The translations under genes and the position numbers were made by a program. 64,000 nt of DNA, taken from Paenibacillus sp. BIC5C1. Lineage in GTDB: Bacteria; Bacillota; Bacilli; Paenibacillales; Paenibacillaceae. Shown one piece after another: positions 53,556 through 63,180 of this stretch. The notes under the pieces were generated by a model, which did no database searches, had not been told where the DNA came from, and saw only the letters and a program-made list of their open reading frames with translations. Where the stretch lies: the NCBI RefSeq assembly GCF_032399705.1, contig NZ_CP135922.1, positions 2,418,001 through 2,482,000 of the forward strand, given 5' to 3'. Within the stretch, counting starts at the first letter, position 1; each line of letters starts with the position of its first letter.

Positions 53556-54008
53556 GTGAACATCAGTAACAGTTTCAGTATCAGTGCATCGGCTCTAACA
53601 GCTCAGCGTTTGCGGATGGATGTTATATCATCCAACATTGCCAACGCGGAGACGACGCGCGCGAGTGTAACCAACGGCGAGGCGGTTCCTTACAAGCGCA
53701 AGATGGTTGTGCTTGAACCAAACAAAACTTCCTTCAACAGCTTGCTTCAAAATCAAATGAAAAGCAGTGGGTCTGGAGAGGGAGTTAGAGTATCGGAGAT
53801 TCGTGAAGATCAGTCGCCTCTGAAGCCAGTCTACGACCCTACACATCCAGATGCCAACGCTGAGGGGTATGTGTACATGCCTAATGTGGATATCGCGAAA
53901 GAAATGGTGGACATGATCTCGGCTTCACGCTCATATGAAGCAAACGTCACAGCTTTGAACTCAACCAAAGCAATGATATCCAAGGCATTGGAGATTGGAA
54001 GAGCCTAG
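53556..54008 (+). CDS. flgC: Flagellar basal-body rod protein FlgC
   Basis: 150 aa. N-terminal SISASALTAQRLRMDVISSN and IANAETTR, central YVYMPNVDIAKEMVDMISAS and C-terminal RSYEANVTALNSTKAMISKA match FlgC. GTG start with GGGAGAT upstream. Exported by the flagellar type III system without a cleaved signal. Confidence 0.95.
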   Translation: MNISNSFSISASALTAQRLRMDVISSNIANAETTRASVTNGEAVPYKRKMVVLEPNKTSFNSLLQNQMKSSGSGEGVRVSEIREDQSPLKPVYDPTHPDANAEGYVYMPNVDIAKEMVDMISASRSYEANVTALNSTKAMISKALEIGRA

Positions 54009-54072
54009 GTAATGGCTTAAAGGTGGAAATATCCAAAAAACCAAAGAACTGAAATGAATGGGAGGGACATTA

Positions 54073-54384
54073 ATGATTCAGAACAACATGTTTAGCACAC
54101 AGGGGATTCAACCGCTTCAGATGCAAAGTACGGCACAAGCTAAACCATCTACACCAGCCGAAACCATTCAGAGCTTCGGTACATACCTACAGGATGCGCT
54201 AGGGTCTGTAGCTGCACAGGAGACCCAAGCGCATGAAATGTCAAACCAATTCCTGGTTGGGAAAGTGAACGTTGATCAGGTGATGATCGCTTCAGAACAG
54301 GCCCTGTTGAGTCTGCAACTTACGACTCAAGTCCGAAACAAAGTAGTCGAAGCATATCAGGAGATTATGCGTACGCAATTATAA
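54073..54384 (+). CDS. fliE: Flagellar hook-basal body protein FliE
   Basis: 103 aa. C-terminal half (FLVGKVNVDQVMIASEQALL then SLQLTTQVRNKVVEAYQEIM) is the FliE domain that joins the MS ring to the rod. The ATG at 54073 follows GGGAGGG by 7-8 nt. The N-terminus (MIQNNMFSTQGIQPLQMQST) is variable. Confidence 0.94.
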   Translation: MIQNNMFSTQGIQPLQMQSTAQAKPSTPAETIQSFGTYLQDALGSVAAQETQAHEMSNQFLVGKVNVDQVMIASEQALLSLQLTTQVRNKVVEAYQEIMRTQL

Positions 54385-54521
54385 AATGGCTTAAATGCGC
54401 TTCGACAACAGCGCTGATTATTACAACAAGCAGCTGCGATGCTGCTCCTGACCGTTAAACTTTAGAACCTATAGAGATTGCGGAAGGACAGACCAAGCAA
54501 AGTTTCGGATGGGGTGACAGA

Positions 54522-56105
54522 GTGAATGAGAGAATTGCCCAATACAGAGATAAGGCATCCCAGTATTGGAATAGTTTTAGCAAAAAGCAAAAAGTATTAT
54601 TTATTTCCACCTTCCTGTTTTTAATTTTGGCTGCAGTTGTACTAACCATGCAATTGTCAAAGACGGAATATGAAGTTGCTTTCACGGATTTGAATGCAAG
54701 TGACTCTGCAGGCGTCATTAATTATCTGGATTCATCGAGTATTCCATACAAATTAAGTTCAGATGGCAAGACCATATCTGTACCGAGCACGGATGTAGCT
54801 ATTGCTAAAGTAAATATCGGATCACAAGGAATTATTCAGAATGGTTCATTAGGGTATAAGTCATTTGAGGAGTCATCATCTCCAATCGGGATGACGGATA
54901 AAGAGTTCGATGTGAAGTATAACAACGCATTGAACGGAGAAGTGGAGCAGTTGCTTCAACGAATGCAAGGCATACAGGATGCTAAAGTATTGGTCAATAT
55001 GCCAAAAGATAATATCTTTGCTGGCCTAGAAGAGCAGGATAAAGCATCAGCATCAGTGGCCCTGCAGTTTAAACCGGGTTATCACCCCAATCAAGCTGCG
55101 GTAGATGGATATTTTAATTTGGTCAAAACAGCCATTCCCAATCTACCTATTGAAAACATAACGATTACGAACACAGATGAAGCGGAACTGATTCCGACCG
55201 CCCGAGGTGGTAGCGGGGGATTATCTTCTGAAGTCCAAGAAAATATGGCGTTACAGAAGAAATTCGAAAATGATGTTCGCAATAATGTGAAACAATTTCT
55301 TTCCCAGATTGTGGGTGACGAGAATGTCAACGTTCTGGTTGCTTCCAAGCTTAATTTTGACAAGGAAACTCGTAAAGAAAACCTAGTCACACCGGTCGAT
55401 GTAGATAATATGAAAGGCATCGAGATCAGTGTTCAAGAGATTCAAAAGAGCTATACGGGGGCAAGCAATCCGACAGGTGGTGTTGCTGGCACAGGTCAAG
55501 AGGAAGTTCCGGGTTATCCATCATCGGATGCATCGGGAAACTCAAGCTCGGAGGAAACATCCAGCACCAAAAACTACGATGTCAACCGAATTGTTAAAGA
55601 TATCGTTTCCAGTCCATATACTGTAAAAGATTTAACCATTAACGTCGCGGTTGAACCACCGGCAGGACAAACAGAATTACAAGCACCGGTTCAGGATGCG
55701 ATTGAAAATATTTTGGTTAACATTGTTCGTGCATCACTGGCGGACTCAGGCACTGTAATAAGTGACGCAGATTTGGCCAAAAAAGTTTCGGTAATGTCTC
55801 AAGGTTTCCAGACTGCTGCGGCAACAAATACAGGGTTCCAGCTTTCCACCGGAATGATGTGGGGCATCGGAGCATTGGTGGCAGCATTGATTGCAACGGT
55901 TGTTATTTTGTTAGTGCGCCGTCGTCGCAAACAGAACGAAATAGAAGAAGAGGATATTCCTCTTCCGGTAGCAACAGAGTTTCCGTCCATTACGTTGGAC
56001 AGTGTAACGAACGAAAGTCAAGTGCGCAAACAATTGGAGAGTTTGGCCAAGAAAAAGCCAGACGAATTCGTCAATCTGCTGCGTACGTGGCTGGCTGACG
56101 AATAG
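54522..56105 (+). CDS. fliF: Flagellar MS-ring protein FliF
   Basis: 527 aa. Two membrane helices, at about 28-46 (FISTFLFLILAAVVLTM) and about 448-466 (GIGALVAALIATVVILLV), flank the periplasm-side ring-building domains (SSSPIGMTDKEFDVKYNNAL, GMQGIQDAKVLVNMP). The cytoplasmic C-terminus binds FliG (VRKQLESLAKKKPDEFVNLL RTWL region). GTG start with GGGGTGA upstream. 137 nt separate it from fliE. Confidence 0.95.
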   Translation: MNERIAQYRDKASQYWNSFSKKQKVLFISTFLFLILAAVVLTMQLSKTEYEVAFTDLNASDSAGVINYLDSSSIPYKLSSDGKTISVPSTDVAIAKVNIGSQGIIQNGSLGYKSFEESSSPIGMTDKEFDVKYNNALNGEVEQLLQRMQGIQDAKVLVNMPKDNIFAGLEEQDKASASVALQFKPGYHPNQAAVDGYFNLVKTAIPNLPIENITITNTDEAELIPTARGGSGGLSSEVQENMALQKKFENDVRNNVKQFLSQIVGDENVNVLVASKLNFDKETRKENLVTPVDVDNMKGIEISVQEIQKSYTGASNPTGGVAGTGQEEVPGYPSSDASGNSSSEETSSTKNYDVNRIVKDIVSSPYTVKDLTINVAVEPPAGQTELQAPVQDAIENILVNIVRASLADSGTVISDADLAKKVSVMSQGFQTAAATNTGFQLSTGMMWGIGALVAALIATVVILLVRRRRKQNEIEEEDIPLPVATEFPSITLDSVTNESQVRKQLESLAKKKPDEFVNLLRTWLADE

Positions 56106-56116
56106 AGGTGAACGCA

Positions 56117-57133
56117 TTGGCGAAGGCAAGCAGTCAAGGTCTGACTGGAAGACAAAAAGCAGCAATTTTGTTGATTACATTAGGTCCGGAAGTGTCCGCG
56201 CAAATCTTCAAACATTTGCGGGATGAAGAGATCGAACAACTGACGTTGGAAATTGCCAATGTTCGCAAAGTAGATGCTTCCGAAAAAGATATGATTATGT
56301 CTGAGTTTCATCAGATTTGTCTTGCACAGGAATACATTTCTCAAGGTGGTATTACGTACGCGAGAGAAATTCTGGAGAAAGCACTTGGGTCGCAAAAAGC
56401 ACTTGAAGTTATTAACCGTTTGACGGCTACGCTACAAGTTAGACCATTTGACTTTGCGCGTAAGGCAGATCCAAATCAAATATTGAACTTTATTCAGAAC
56501 GAAAGCCCGCAAACGATTGCTCTGGTATTATCATATCTGCAATTTGAGCAGGCAGCGGCGATCTTGTCCTCGTTACCACAAGAGAAACAGGCCGATGTAG
56601 CACGCCGAGTTGCTGTGATGGACAGTACTTCTCCAGAAGTCATTTCTCAAGTGGAGCGGGTGCTCGAACAGAAACTGTCTTCTACTGTTACACAAGATTA
56701 TACAAATGCGGGTGGTATCGAATCCATCGTTCAGATCTTGAATGGCGTCGACCGTGGTACGGAACGTACTATCCTCGACTCACTGGAAATTCAAGATCCG
56801 GAACTTGCAGAAGAAATCAAAAAACGCATGTTTGTATTCGAAGATATCGTCAATGTGGATGATCGTTCGATCCAGCGTATTATCCGGGATATCGACAATG
56901 CAGATTTGCAGTTGGCACTCAAAGTGGCAAGCGAAGAAGTACGGGATGCTATATTCCGGAACATGTCGAAACGGATGGCCGAGACATTCAAGGAAGAAAT
57001 GGAATTCATGGGACCCGTTCGGTTGCGTGATGTTGAGGAAGCTCAGACTCGTATCGTAGGAACGATCCGCAGATTGGAAGAAGCTGGTGAGATCATTATC
57101 GCTCGCGGTGGAGGAGATGATATCATTGTCTAA
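56117..57133 (+). CDS. fliG: Flagellar motor switch protein FliG
   Basis: 338 aa. Three domains: N (FliF binding), middle, and C-terminal torque domain with DPELAEEIKKRMFVFEDIV and the charged segment RIIRDIDNADLQLALKVASE. The TTG at 56117 is chosen because it gives LAKASSQGLTGRQKAAILL, like other FliG N-termini, and AGGTGA lies 6 nt upstream. The GTG at 56108 is inside that site. The last 8 nt overlap fliH. Confidence 0.94.
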   Translation: MAKASSQGLTGRQKAAILLITLGPEVSAQIFKHLRDEEIEQLTLEIANVRKVDASEKDMIMSEFHQICLAQEYISQGGITYAREILEKALGSQKALEVINRLTATLQVRPFDFARKADPNQILNFIQNESPQTIALVLSYLQFEQAAAILSSLPQEKQADVARRVAVMDSTSPEVISQVERVLEQKLSSTVTQDYTNAGGIESIVQILNGVDRGTERTILDSLEIQDPELAEEIKKRMFVFEDIVNVDDRSIQRIIRDIDNADLQLALKVASEEVRDAIFRNMSKRMAETFKEEMEFMGPVRLRDVEEAQTRIVGTIRRLEEAGEIIIARGGGDDIIV

Positions 57134-57986
57134 TTTGATTAAATCTTTCCAGTATGTACCGGTCGATGACCGCAAACGACTCGAAAATCATCATCATTAT
57201 GGTGGACCGGAGTCTGATGTGGAGTTAGATGGTGAACGTGCTGAAGGCTCTGAAGCTGAGATGCTTCAGGCACGCGTAGACGAAGAAACACAACGTCTTA
57301 CCGCGGAGATGCTGGAGGATGCCAAGGAGTTTGCAGAAAAGCAGGTACGTGATGCTTCAGAGGAAGCGGAGCGATTGCTTCAAGAAGCCCGTGAACAGAT
57401 TGATAGCTGGTGGCAGGAACAGCGTCAGCAGGATGAACATCTTACTGAAGCGCTTCGTTCACAAGGTTTCCAGCAGGGTTTTGAAGAAGGCAAAGTACAG
57501 GCTGAACTGGATCTCCAGGTGAAGATCGAAGAGATGATGAAGGAAGCACGCGGGGTTCTTGAAGAAGCTTACGTTGCCAAAGATCAGATTATTCAGGAAG
57601 CAGAGCCTTTTCTTGTGGATCTCGCCTGTGGTATCGCTGAGAAGGTAATTGACAAGCAACTCTCTGTTGAACCAGAACACACACTCGAACTGATTCGTCA
57701 GAGTTTGTCTCGCAAACGTGAACAGGGGATGATCACCTTATGTGTGGCACCTGATCAATTTGCTTTTGTGCAGGCCGCACGTGAAGAGTTGGCTATGTCA
57801 ATTGACTCTCAGGCAGAATTGCAGATTTTGCCTGATGCTACGGTGAAAGACAAGGGATGTGTTATACGGTCGTCGTTTGGAAGTGTAGATGCCAGAATTG
57901 ATACCCAACTCGCTGAAATTAAAAAAGAACTGATCCGCATAGCACTTGAGGATGAGGGGCGAAAAAATCAACATGAAGATTCTTAG
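57126..57986 (+). CDS. fliH: Flagellar assembly protein FliH
   Basis: 286 aa. Regulates the FliI ATPase in the export apparatus. A long Glu/Ala/Gln-rich coiled coil (about 40-140, with DAKEFAEKQVRDASEEAERL and GFQQGFEEGK), then a FliH/V-ATPase-E-like C-terminal domain (VIDKQLSVEPEHTLELIRQS, VKDKGCVIRSSFGSVDARID). TTG start at 57126 with GGAGGAG about 9 nt upstream. Overlaps fliI by 14 nt. Confidence 0.9.
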   Translation: MSNLIKSFQYVPVDDRKRLENHHHYGGPESDVELDGERAEGSEAEMLQARVDEETQRLTAEMLEDAKEFAEKQVRDASEEAERLLQEAREQIDSWWQEQRQQDEHLTEALRSQGFQQGFEEGKVQAELDLQVKIEEMMKEARGVLEEAYVAKDQIIQEAEPFLVDLACGIAEKVIDKQLSVEPEHTLELIRQSLSRKREQGMITLCVAPDQFAFVQAAREELAMSIDSQAELQILPDATVKDKGCVIRSSFGSVDARIDTQLAEIKKELIRIALEDEGRKNQHEDS

Positions 57987-59292
57987 CTCACAGCGATACA
58001 TGGAACATCTTAAGCAATTTGACCCCGTTCGAATTAACGGTAAGGTCACACAGGTCATTGGTCTTATGGTTGAGTCTGAAGGCCCGGATGCTAGCATTGG
58101 TGATGTATGTTACATCTACCCCGGGAAATCTGCCAAGCCACTTCAGGCAGAGGTTGTCGGGTTTCGGGATAACAAAGTATTGCTCATGCCACTCGGTGAA
58201 CTTCAATCCATTGGCCCTGGATGCGATGTGGTCGGAACGGGTAAACCACTTGGGGTTCAGGTTGGATCTGAATTGCTTGGTAAGGTGTTAGATGGATTGG
58301 GGCAACCTTTGGACGGTTCCTTGTTACCCTCCAGAATGCCAATGTACTCCACATCTAATACGCCAGTGAATCCGATGGACCGTCCACGGGTACTCGAAAC
58401 GATGAGTGTAGGTGTAAGAGCCATTGACGGTCTGTTGACGGTTGGTAAAGGACAGAGGGTCGGTATATTTGCCGGATCGGGTGTTGGTAAAAGTACACTG
58501 ATGGGCATGATCGCCCGCAATACAGCAGCAGACGTTAATGTAATTGCTTTGGTAGGGGAGCGGGGCCGTGAGGTTCGTGACTTTATTGAAAGGGATCTGG
58601 GTCCGGAAGGATTGGAACGATCCGTCGTTATTGTTGCTACCTCTGATCAACCTGCTCTGATTCGAATCAAAGGCGCGGTTATCGCAACTACGATCGCGGA
58701 GTATTTCAGAGACAGAGGCATGAATGTCATGTTGATGATGGACTCTGTTACACGTTATGCCATGGCACAGAGGGAAGTGGGACTTGCGGTAGGAGAACCA
58801 CCTGCAATGAGAGGATACACTCCTTCTGTTTTTGCGAGTTTACCCAAGTTGCTTGAGCGAGCGGGGACTGGACCCACAGGTTCAATTACTGCTTTTTACA
58901 CCGTCCTTGTCGACGGGGATGATATGAACGAGCCGATTGCGGATGCGGTGAGAGGTATACTGGATGGTCATATTGTACTGAATCGTTCCATAGCAAACAA
59001 AGGTCACTTCCCTGCGATTGATGTGCTTGCGAGCATTAGTCGGGTTATGAAGGATATTGCTCCTGAAGAGCAGTTGGAAGCCGTTAATAATATGAAGAGA
59101 CTGATGGCTGTGTACAAGGAATCAGAGGATTTAATCAACATTGGGGCTTATCAAAGAGGTTCAAATGCTGCCATTGATGAATCGATAGACCAGATTGATA
59201 GTATCTGGGACTTTACCAGGCAGAAAGTCGATGAAAAAGTAACGCTAAGTGAAGTGCAGGAACGTTTGATTCTTGAATTTGCAAGGAGATGA
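57973..59292 (+). CDS. fliI: Flagellum-specific ATPase FliI
   Basis: 439 aa, F1-beta-like export ATPase. Walker A GSGVGKST (168-175), Walker B VMLMMDSVTRYA, and the family motifs GYTPSVFASLPKLLERAG and TAFYTVLVDGDDMNEPIADA. The ATG at 57973 has GAGGGGCG about 11 nt upstream and lies inside the end of fliH. Works in a complex with FliH and FliJ. Confidence 0.96.
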   Translation: MKILSSQRYMEHLKQFDPVRINGKVTQVIGLMVESEGPDASIGDVCYIYPGKSAKPLQAEVVGFRDNKVLLMPLGELQSIGPGCDVVGTGKPLGVQVGSELLGKVLDGLGQPLDGSLLPSRMPMYSTSNTPVNPMDRPRVLETMSVGVRAIDGLLTVGKGQRVGIFAGSGVGKSTLMGMIARNTAADVNVIALVGERGREVRDFIERDLGPEGLERSVVIVATSDQPALIRIKGAVIATTIAEYFRDRGMNVMLMMDSVTRYAMAQREVGLAVGEPPAMRGYTPSVFASLPKLLERAGTGPTGSITAFYTVLVDGDDMNEPIADAVRGILDGHIVLNRSIANKGHFPAIDVLASISRVMKDIAPEEQLEAVNNMKRLMAVYKESEDLINIGAYQRGSNAAIDESIDQIDSIWDFTRQKVDEKVTLSEVQERLILEFARR

Positions 59293-59303
59293 ATGGGTAG
59301 ACG

Positions 59304-59756
59304 ATGAAATTTCGATATCATTTCCAGAAGGTTGTTGACCTGAAAAGCAATGAAAAAACGCAAGCGGAGTGGATGTTATCCACAGCCATCGGGAAACTTC
59401 AGACTGAGGAAGAGCATCTTTTACAACTATTGAATGATAAAAAGGAACTGATAGATGTCATTCAATCCGCTACGGAAAGCACGGCTTCCGTATCCAGCTT
59501 GCAAGAGATGCAGCGGTATGTACATCACCTTGACGAGTGCATTTCACGCAAAAGTAGTGATGTCAGACATGCTGAAGTCAATGTGCAACGGAATCAGACG
59601 TTTCTGAACGGCAAAATGATGGACGAAAAAGTATGGCTTGGGGCGAGAGACAAGGCCAAAATCAAATTTCAGCAGGAGATGCTCCTCCGGGAACAGAACG
59701 ATCTGGACGAGATGGCTACTGTACGCTTCGCTGCCAAAGCCGGACGCGCGAATTGA
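59304..59756 (+). CDS. fliJ: Flagellar export chaperone FliJ
   Basis: 150 aa, almost wholly helical coiled coil starting MKFRYHFQKVVDLKSNEKTQ, the FliJ pattern. The gene position after fliI and the size fit. FliJ links FliI to the export gate FlhA and helps ATP-driven export. Confidence 0.92.
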   Translation: MKFRYHFQKVVDLKSNEKTQAEWMLSTAIGKLQTEEEHLLQLLNDKKELIDVIQSATESTASVSSLQEMQRYVHHLDECISRKSSDVRHAEVNVQRNQTFLNGKMMDEKVWLGARDKAKIKFQQEMLLREQNDLDEMATVRFAAKAGRAN

Positions 59757-59798
59757 TGTGGCCGGACGCGAAGTTGTCTCGTGAAGGAGGAAAGAACA

Positions 59799-60734
59799 AT
59801 GGCTGTTAAAGACACAGATATGGAAAAAGAGTCGAGCGGTGGTTGGGAAAAGTTTCTGATGATTTCAATACCAATTGTGTTCACTGTGGTTTTGTTGGGT
59901 GTTTTGCTGACTCTATTTAATGTAGATATTCGCAACAACCTGCTTGAAGTAGCTAATAAAATTCCTATCGTAAAGGAATGGGTACCTGATCCAGTGCTAG
60001 ATCCAGAGAAAAAGAAACTGGAGAAGAGTGAGCAGCAGGTCGAGAGTGCAGAAGCGACAATAGATAAGCTGAAGGCACAAGTAAATGAGAAAGAAACAGA
60101 GCTCAAAGCAGCGAAGGATGCCACGACCGCAGAGGCAAAGAAATCAAGCGATTTGCAAAAGAAATTAGATGATGCGGAAAAAGCGGCTGAAACCGCTGCG
60201 CAGAATCCAGAGACCGAGTCTGATTATCAGAAACAAATTAAAGATTTGGCGAAGATGTATGCGGACATGAGTCCCAGTAAGGCCGCACCGATTTTGCAAA
60301 ATATGACGAATGAAGAGATGGTGCAGCTTCTTAGTGTGATGCAATCTGCTGCACGAACCAAGGTATTGGAGAAGATGGACCCGAAAACAGCGGCTGATGT
60401 CACGATGATGATGAAGGATGCGAAACCATCCGGTGATCTGGCCCTGGATGCACTGCAATCCCGCTTAAAGAAAGAGACTGCAACGACATCTACGGCGACT
60501 ACAACTAACTCCAAAAACTTGGATAAAAATCAGCTTAGTCAAACGTTTGCTTCCATGTCGGCCTCTAGTGGGGCTAAACTATTGCTCGAAACATATAAGC
60601 TGAGCCCGGATAAAACCTTGACCATTTTAAATTCTGTCGACGATGCTACACGGTCTCAATTGCTTGAAAATATGTCAACTGAAAATTCAGTTGAAACTGC
60701 AAAAATATTAAATAAATTAATGGGTAACAAGTAA
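59799..60734 (+). CDS. MotE/YlxF-like membrane protein with MgtE N-like domain
   Basis: 311 aa. Short cytoplasmic N-terminus, a membrane helix at about 24-44 (ISIPIVFTVVLLGVLLTLF), a Glu/Lys/Ala-rich coiled coil (about 70-140), then an MgtE-N-like helical repeat (MSPSKAAPILQNMTNEEMVQ, LEKMDPKTAADVTMMM, and again near 250-310). In Bacillus the gene here is ylxF, and MotE in other bacteria is a motor chaperone. GAAGGAGG precedes the ATG at 59799. Role in the motor is inferred from position. Confidence 0.85.
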   Translation: MAVKDTDMEKESSGGWEKFLMISIPIVFTVVLLGVLLTLFNVDIRNNLLEVANKIPIVKEWVPDPVLDPEKKKLEKSEQQVESAEATIDKLKAQVNEKETELKAAKDATTAEAKKSSDLQKKLDDAEKAAETAAQNPETESDYQKQIKDLAKMYADMSPSKAAPILQNMTNEEMVQLLSVMQSAARTKVLEKMDPKTAADVTMMMKDAKPSGDLALDALQSRLKKETATTSTATTTNSKNLDKNQLSQTFASMSASSGAKLLLETYKLSPDKTLTILNSVDDATRSQLLENMSTENSVETAKILNKLMGNK

Positions 60735-60776
60735 GATTAGTAGCATCTGTTTAGTACGGAGAGGAGGTGAAAACAA

Positions 60777-62153
60777 ATGTCGATTGTATATCAAATGACA
60801 TCCACATCATCCGCTAAGACAACAGCAGCGCAGACAGCTGGAACAGGATCCAAAGGTGCAATTGCTGGAAGTGGTGATTTTTTGCAAACTCTTGCCCAAT
60901 CATTAAATGGTGGTGCAACGACGGACAATAGCTCGGCTGCAGCAGGGAGCTTAGCAGCGAATCCACTAGTGTTTACCTTTGCATCTAGTGAAGATGGGGA
61001 ACAAACATCAATCACCGATATCTTAAGTTCGTTATTCGCAGATTTGGATTCGCTAGATGAAGCTTTGGAAAATGATCCGTCACTGCTAGGGGATTTACAA
61101 AGTCTGATTCAGCAGATGTACGCTCAATTAGATGCTAATTCGGGTATTCAAGCTGAAGGTTCTGATGAGCCCGCAATTGGCTCAGAGACTTCTAATGCAG
61201 CATCAGCAATTGATCTGGCTGAACACCCAGCAGCAATGCGCTTTGTAATTCAGGATGTGCTCACACAGTTAATTGCGGGTATGAATGAGCCGGATAGTAC
61301 AGTTGTCAAGAATGCTCCAGAATTCAAGCACCTGCTTCAATCTCTCCAAAGTCAGCTGCAGGATGCTGGCGTTGACACCAGTCTTAACAAAGGGTGGAAT
61401 GAACTTAAATCCATTCTGGAAACATTAGCAGTGGCTAAGGTTCAGGCTGTGCAAATGGCTCCAACAAATCAGACGTCCAAGCAAGACTCAGTGGCATCAC
61501 AAGTTCTTGTTTCGGCCGCTTCAAATACTGGACCTAAAGTTTCAGTTGAAACGGATTCAGCACCTACAACGAATGAAGTAGGAGAAGTGGACCATTCAAG
61601 TATCATTACGGCAGGAGAGTTGTCCTTACGTTCAACAGGTACATCAGCAGGTAAACCGGCTGAACCTGTCATGCAAGCTTCCCAGTTTGCAAAAGAGATG
61701 ACACAGTTTGTTGTGAATAAGTTGGACATTGTGCAACAAAAGGGGTTTTCGGAAGCGACTATCTCACTACGTCCAGAACATCTGGGTAAGCTGGATGTGC
61801 AGATTACTTTGCAAAACGGGCAATTGGTTGCTCGTTTTATGACCGAGCATACGATGGCGAAAGACATGTTGGAACAGCAAATGATGCAATTGCGTAGCTC
61901 GCTTCAAGCTCAAGGCATTCAAGTTGAACGACTTGAAGTTACTCAGAACAGCTCACTTGGTTCACAAATGTACCAGGATGGGGGACGCCAGCCAGGAAGC
62001 AATTCTCAGCAGCAACGTCGCTCACGTGAACGTGAAGAACAATCTGATGATGCTGTAAGCACAGCAACACTCCAGGAAGAATTGCGCAACTGGCGCAGTG
62101 AACATGAGGAAGGTAACGACCTGCGCAGAGACACGTTTACAGCAGAAGCTTAA
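60777..62153 (+). CDS. fliK: Flagellar hook-length control protein FliK
   Basis: 458 aa. Low-complexity, Ser/Thr/Ala-rich N-terminal ruler region (1-290), then a Flg_hook C-terminal domain (about 300-400) with EATISLRPEHLGKLDVQITL and MMQLRSSLQAQGIQVERLEV. The tail is Gln/Arg/Glu-rich. GAGGAGGTGA lies upstream. FliK measures hook length and triggers the switch to filament export through FlhB. Confidence 0.92.
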   Translation: MSIVYQMTSTSSAKTTAAQTAGTGSKGAIAGSGDFLQTLAQSLNGGATTDNSSAAAGSLAANPLVFTFASSEDGEQTSITDILSSLFADLDSLDEALENDPSLLGDLQSLIQQMYAQLDANSGIQAEGSDEPAIGSETSNAASAIDLAEHPAAMRFVIQDVLTQLIAGMNEPDSTVVKNAPEFKHLLQSLQSQLQDAGVDTSLNKGWNELKSILETLAVAKVQAVQMAPTNQTSKQDSVASQVLVSAASNTGPKVSVETDSAPTTNEVGEVDHSSIITAGELSLRSTGTSAGKPAEPVMQASQFAKEMTQFVVNKLDIVQQKGFSEATISLRPEHLGKLDVQITLQNGQLVARFMTEHTMAKDMLEQQMMQLRSSLQAQGIQVERLEVTQNSSLGSQMYQDGGRQPGSNSQQQRRSREREEQSDDAVSTATLQEELRNWRSEHEEGNDLRRDTFTAEA

Positions 62154-62172
62154 ACAGAAATGAGGTGAAAAT

Positions 62173-62718
62173 ATGGCTAATGAAGCGATTTCTACCAATA
62201 ATACCTGGCCTAACTATTCGGCAGCGAATAAAGCCACAACAAGCGCTGCAACAAAAGAGCTGGGCAAGGATCAGTTTCTTAAAATATTGATCACTCAGTT
62301 GCAAAATCAGGATCCGATGCAGCCAATGGAAGATAAGGAATTTATCGCTCAGATGGCTCAGTTCAGTTCGGTAGAACAACTGGTGAATATCTCTTCTCAG
62401 CTAAAGACTTTAAATCAGTCTCTTGGGACAGTTTCGGGCATGATTGGCCGCGAGATCAGTTGGCTTTCTTCTAATAAAGAGGATAACGGAACCCTCCGTC
62501 AGGGTATTGTGGATTCCATCATCGTACGAGATGGTGTTCAATACGCAAAAGTAGGCAATGACGAAATCAAGCTGGATGAAATTATTCAAGTAACTAATCC
62601 AACACAGGCTGAGGAAAATGAAACTCCAGTTAAGGACGCTGCAGATTCAGCTGTAACGAATGAAAACCAGCAACCAGAAGCATCAGCACAGCCTGAAGAC
62701 AACGGAAACACGTTATGA
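62173..62718 (+). CDS. flgD: Flagellar hook-capping protein FlgD
   Basis: 181 aa. ELGKDQFLKILITQLQNQDP and MQPMEDKEFIAQMAQFSSVE are the FlgD N-terminal signature, needed to cap the growing hook. A short tail (about 130-181) is acidic and probably disordered. It is shorter than E. coli FlgD, as usual in Bacillales. ATG with TGAGGTGA upstream; its stop overlaps the next gene by 4 nt. Confidence 0.95.
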   Translation: MANEAISTNNTWPNYSAANKATTSAATKELGKDQFLKILITQLQNQDPMQPMEDKEFIAQMAQFSSVEQLVNISSQLKTLNQSLGTVSGMIGREISWLSSNKEDNGTLRQGIVDSIIVRDGVQYAKVGNDEIKLDEIIQVTNPTQAEENETPVKDAADSAVTNENQQPEASAQPEDNGNTL

Positions 62719-63098
62719 GTGACCGCATAACAGTAGGCCAACTGTACACAGGTCCAATTACCCCCAATTTGCATAATCGCTCCAAAGCGGGAGAAGCATC
62801 CACTGTACCTGAGCGCCCTTTTGCACAGGTATTGGAAGATAACCTGCTGAAATTGAGTAATCATGCTGCAAAAAGGTTGGAACAGCGCGGTATTGAACTC
62901 AAGACGGAGCAGATGCAGCAGATTGGAACTGCTCTGGATAAGGCTGCTGCCAAAGGAGCCAAGGAATCCTTGATTTTGATGAAAGATATGGCTTTTATCG
63001 TTAATGTCAAAAATCGTACTGTCGTTACAGCCATGGATAGTGAAAGCATGAAGGATAATGTATTCACCCAGATTGATAGTGCTGTAATCATTTCTTGA
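62715..63098 (+). CDS. TIGR02530-family flagellar operon protein
   Basis: 127 aa. The family occurs between flgD and flgE in many Firmicutes; the conserved part here is LSNHAAKRLEQRGIELKTEQ, KGAKESLILMKDMAFIVNVK and NRTVVTAMD. Function unknown. ATGA overlap with flgD. A 70-nt gap then precedes flgE. Confidence 0.88.
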   Translation: MSDRITVGQLYTGPITPNLHNRSKAGEASTVPERPFAQVLEDNLLKLSNHAAKRLEQRGIELKTEQMQQIGTALDKAAAKGAKESLILMKDMAFIVNVKNRTVVTAMDSESMKDNVFTQIDSAVIIS

Positions 63099-63180
63099 CC
63101 GGCTGGCCCTTCTCGGGAGCCGGAATGCCGCTGACCGACTGACGCGGTAACCAAACTAAGGCTGGGAGGATTTTTAAAAA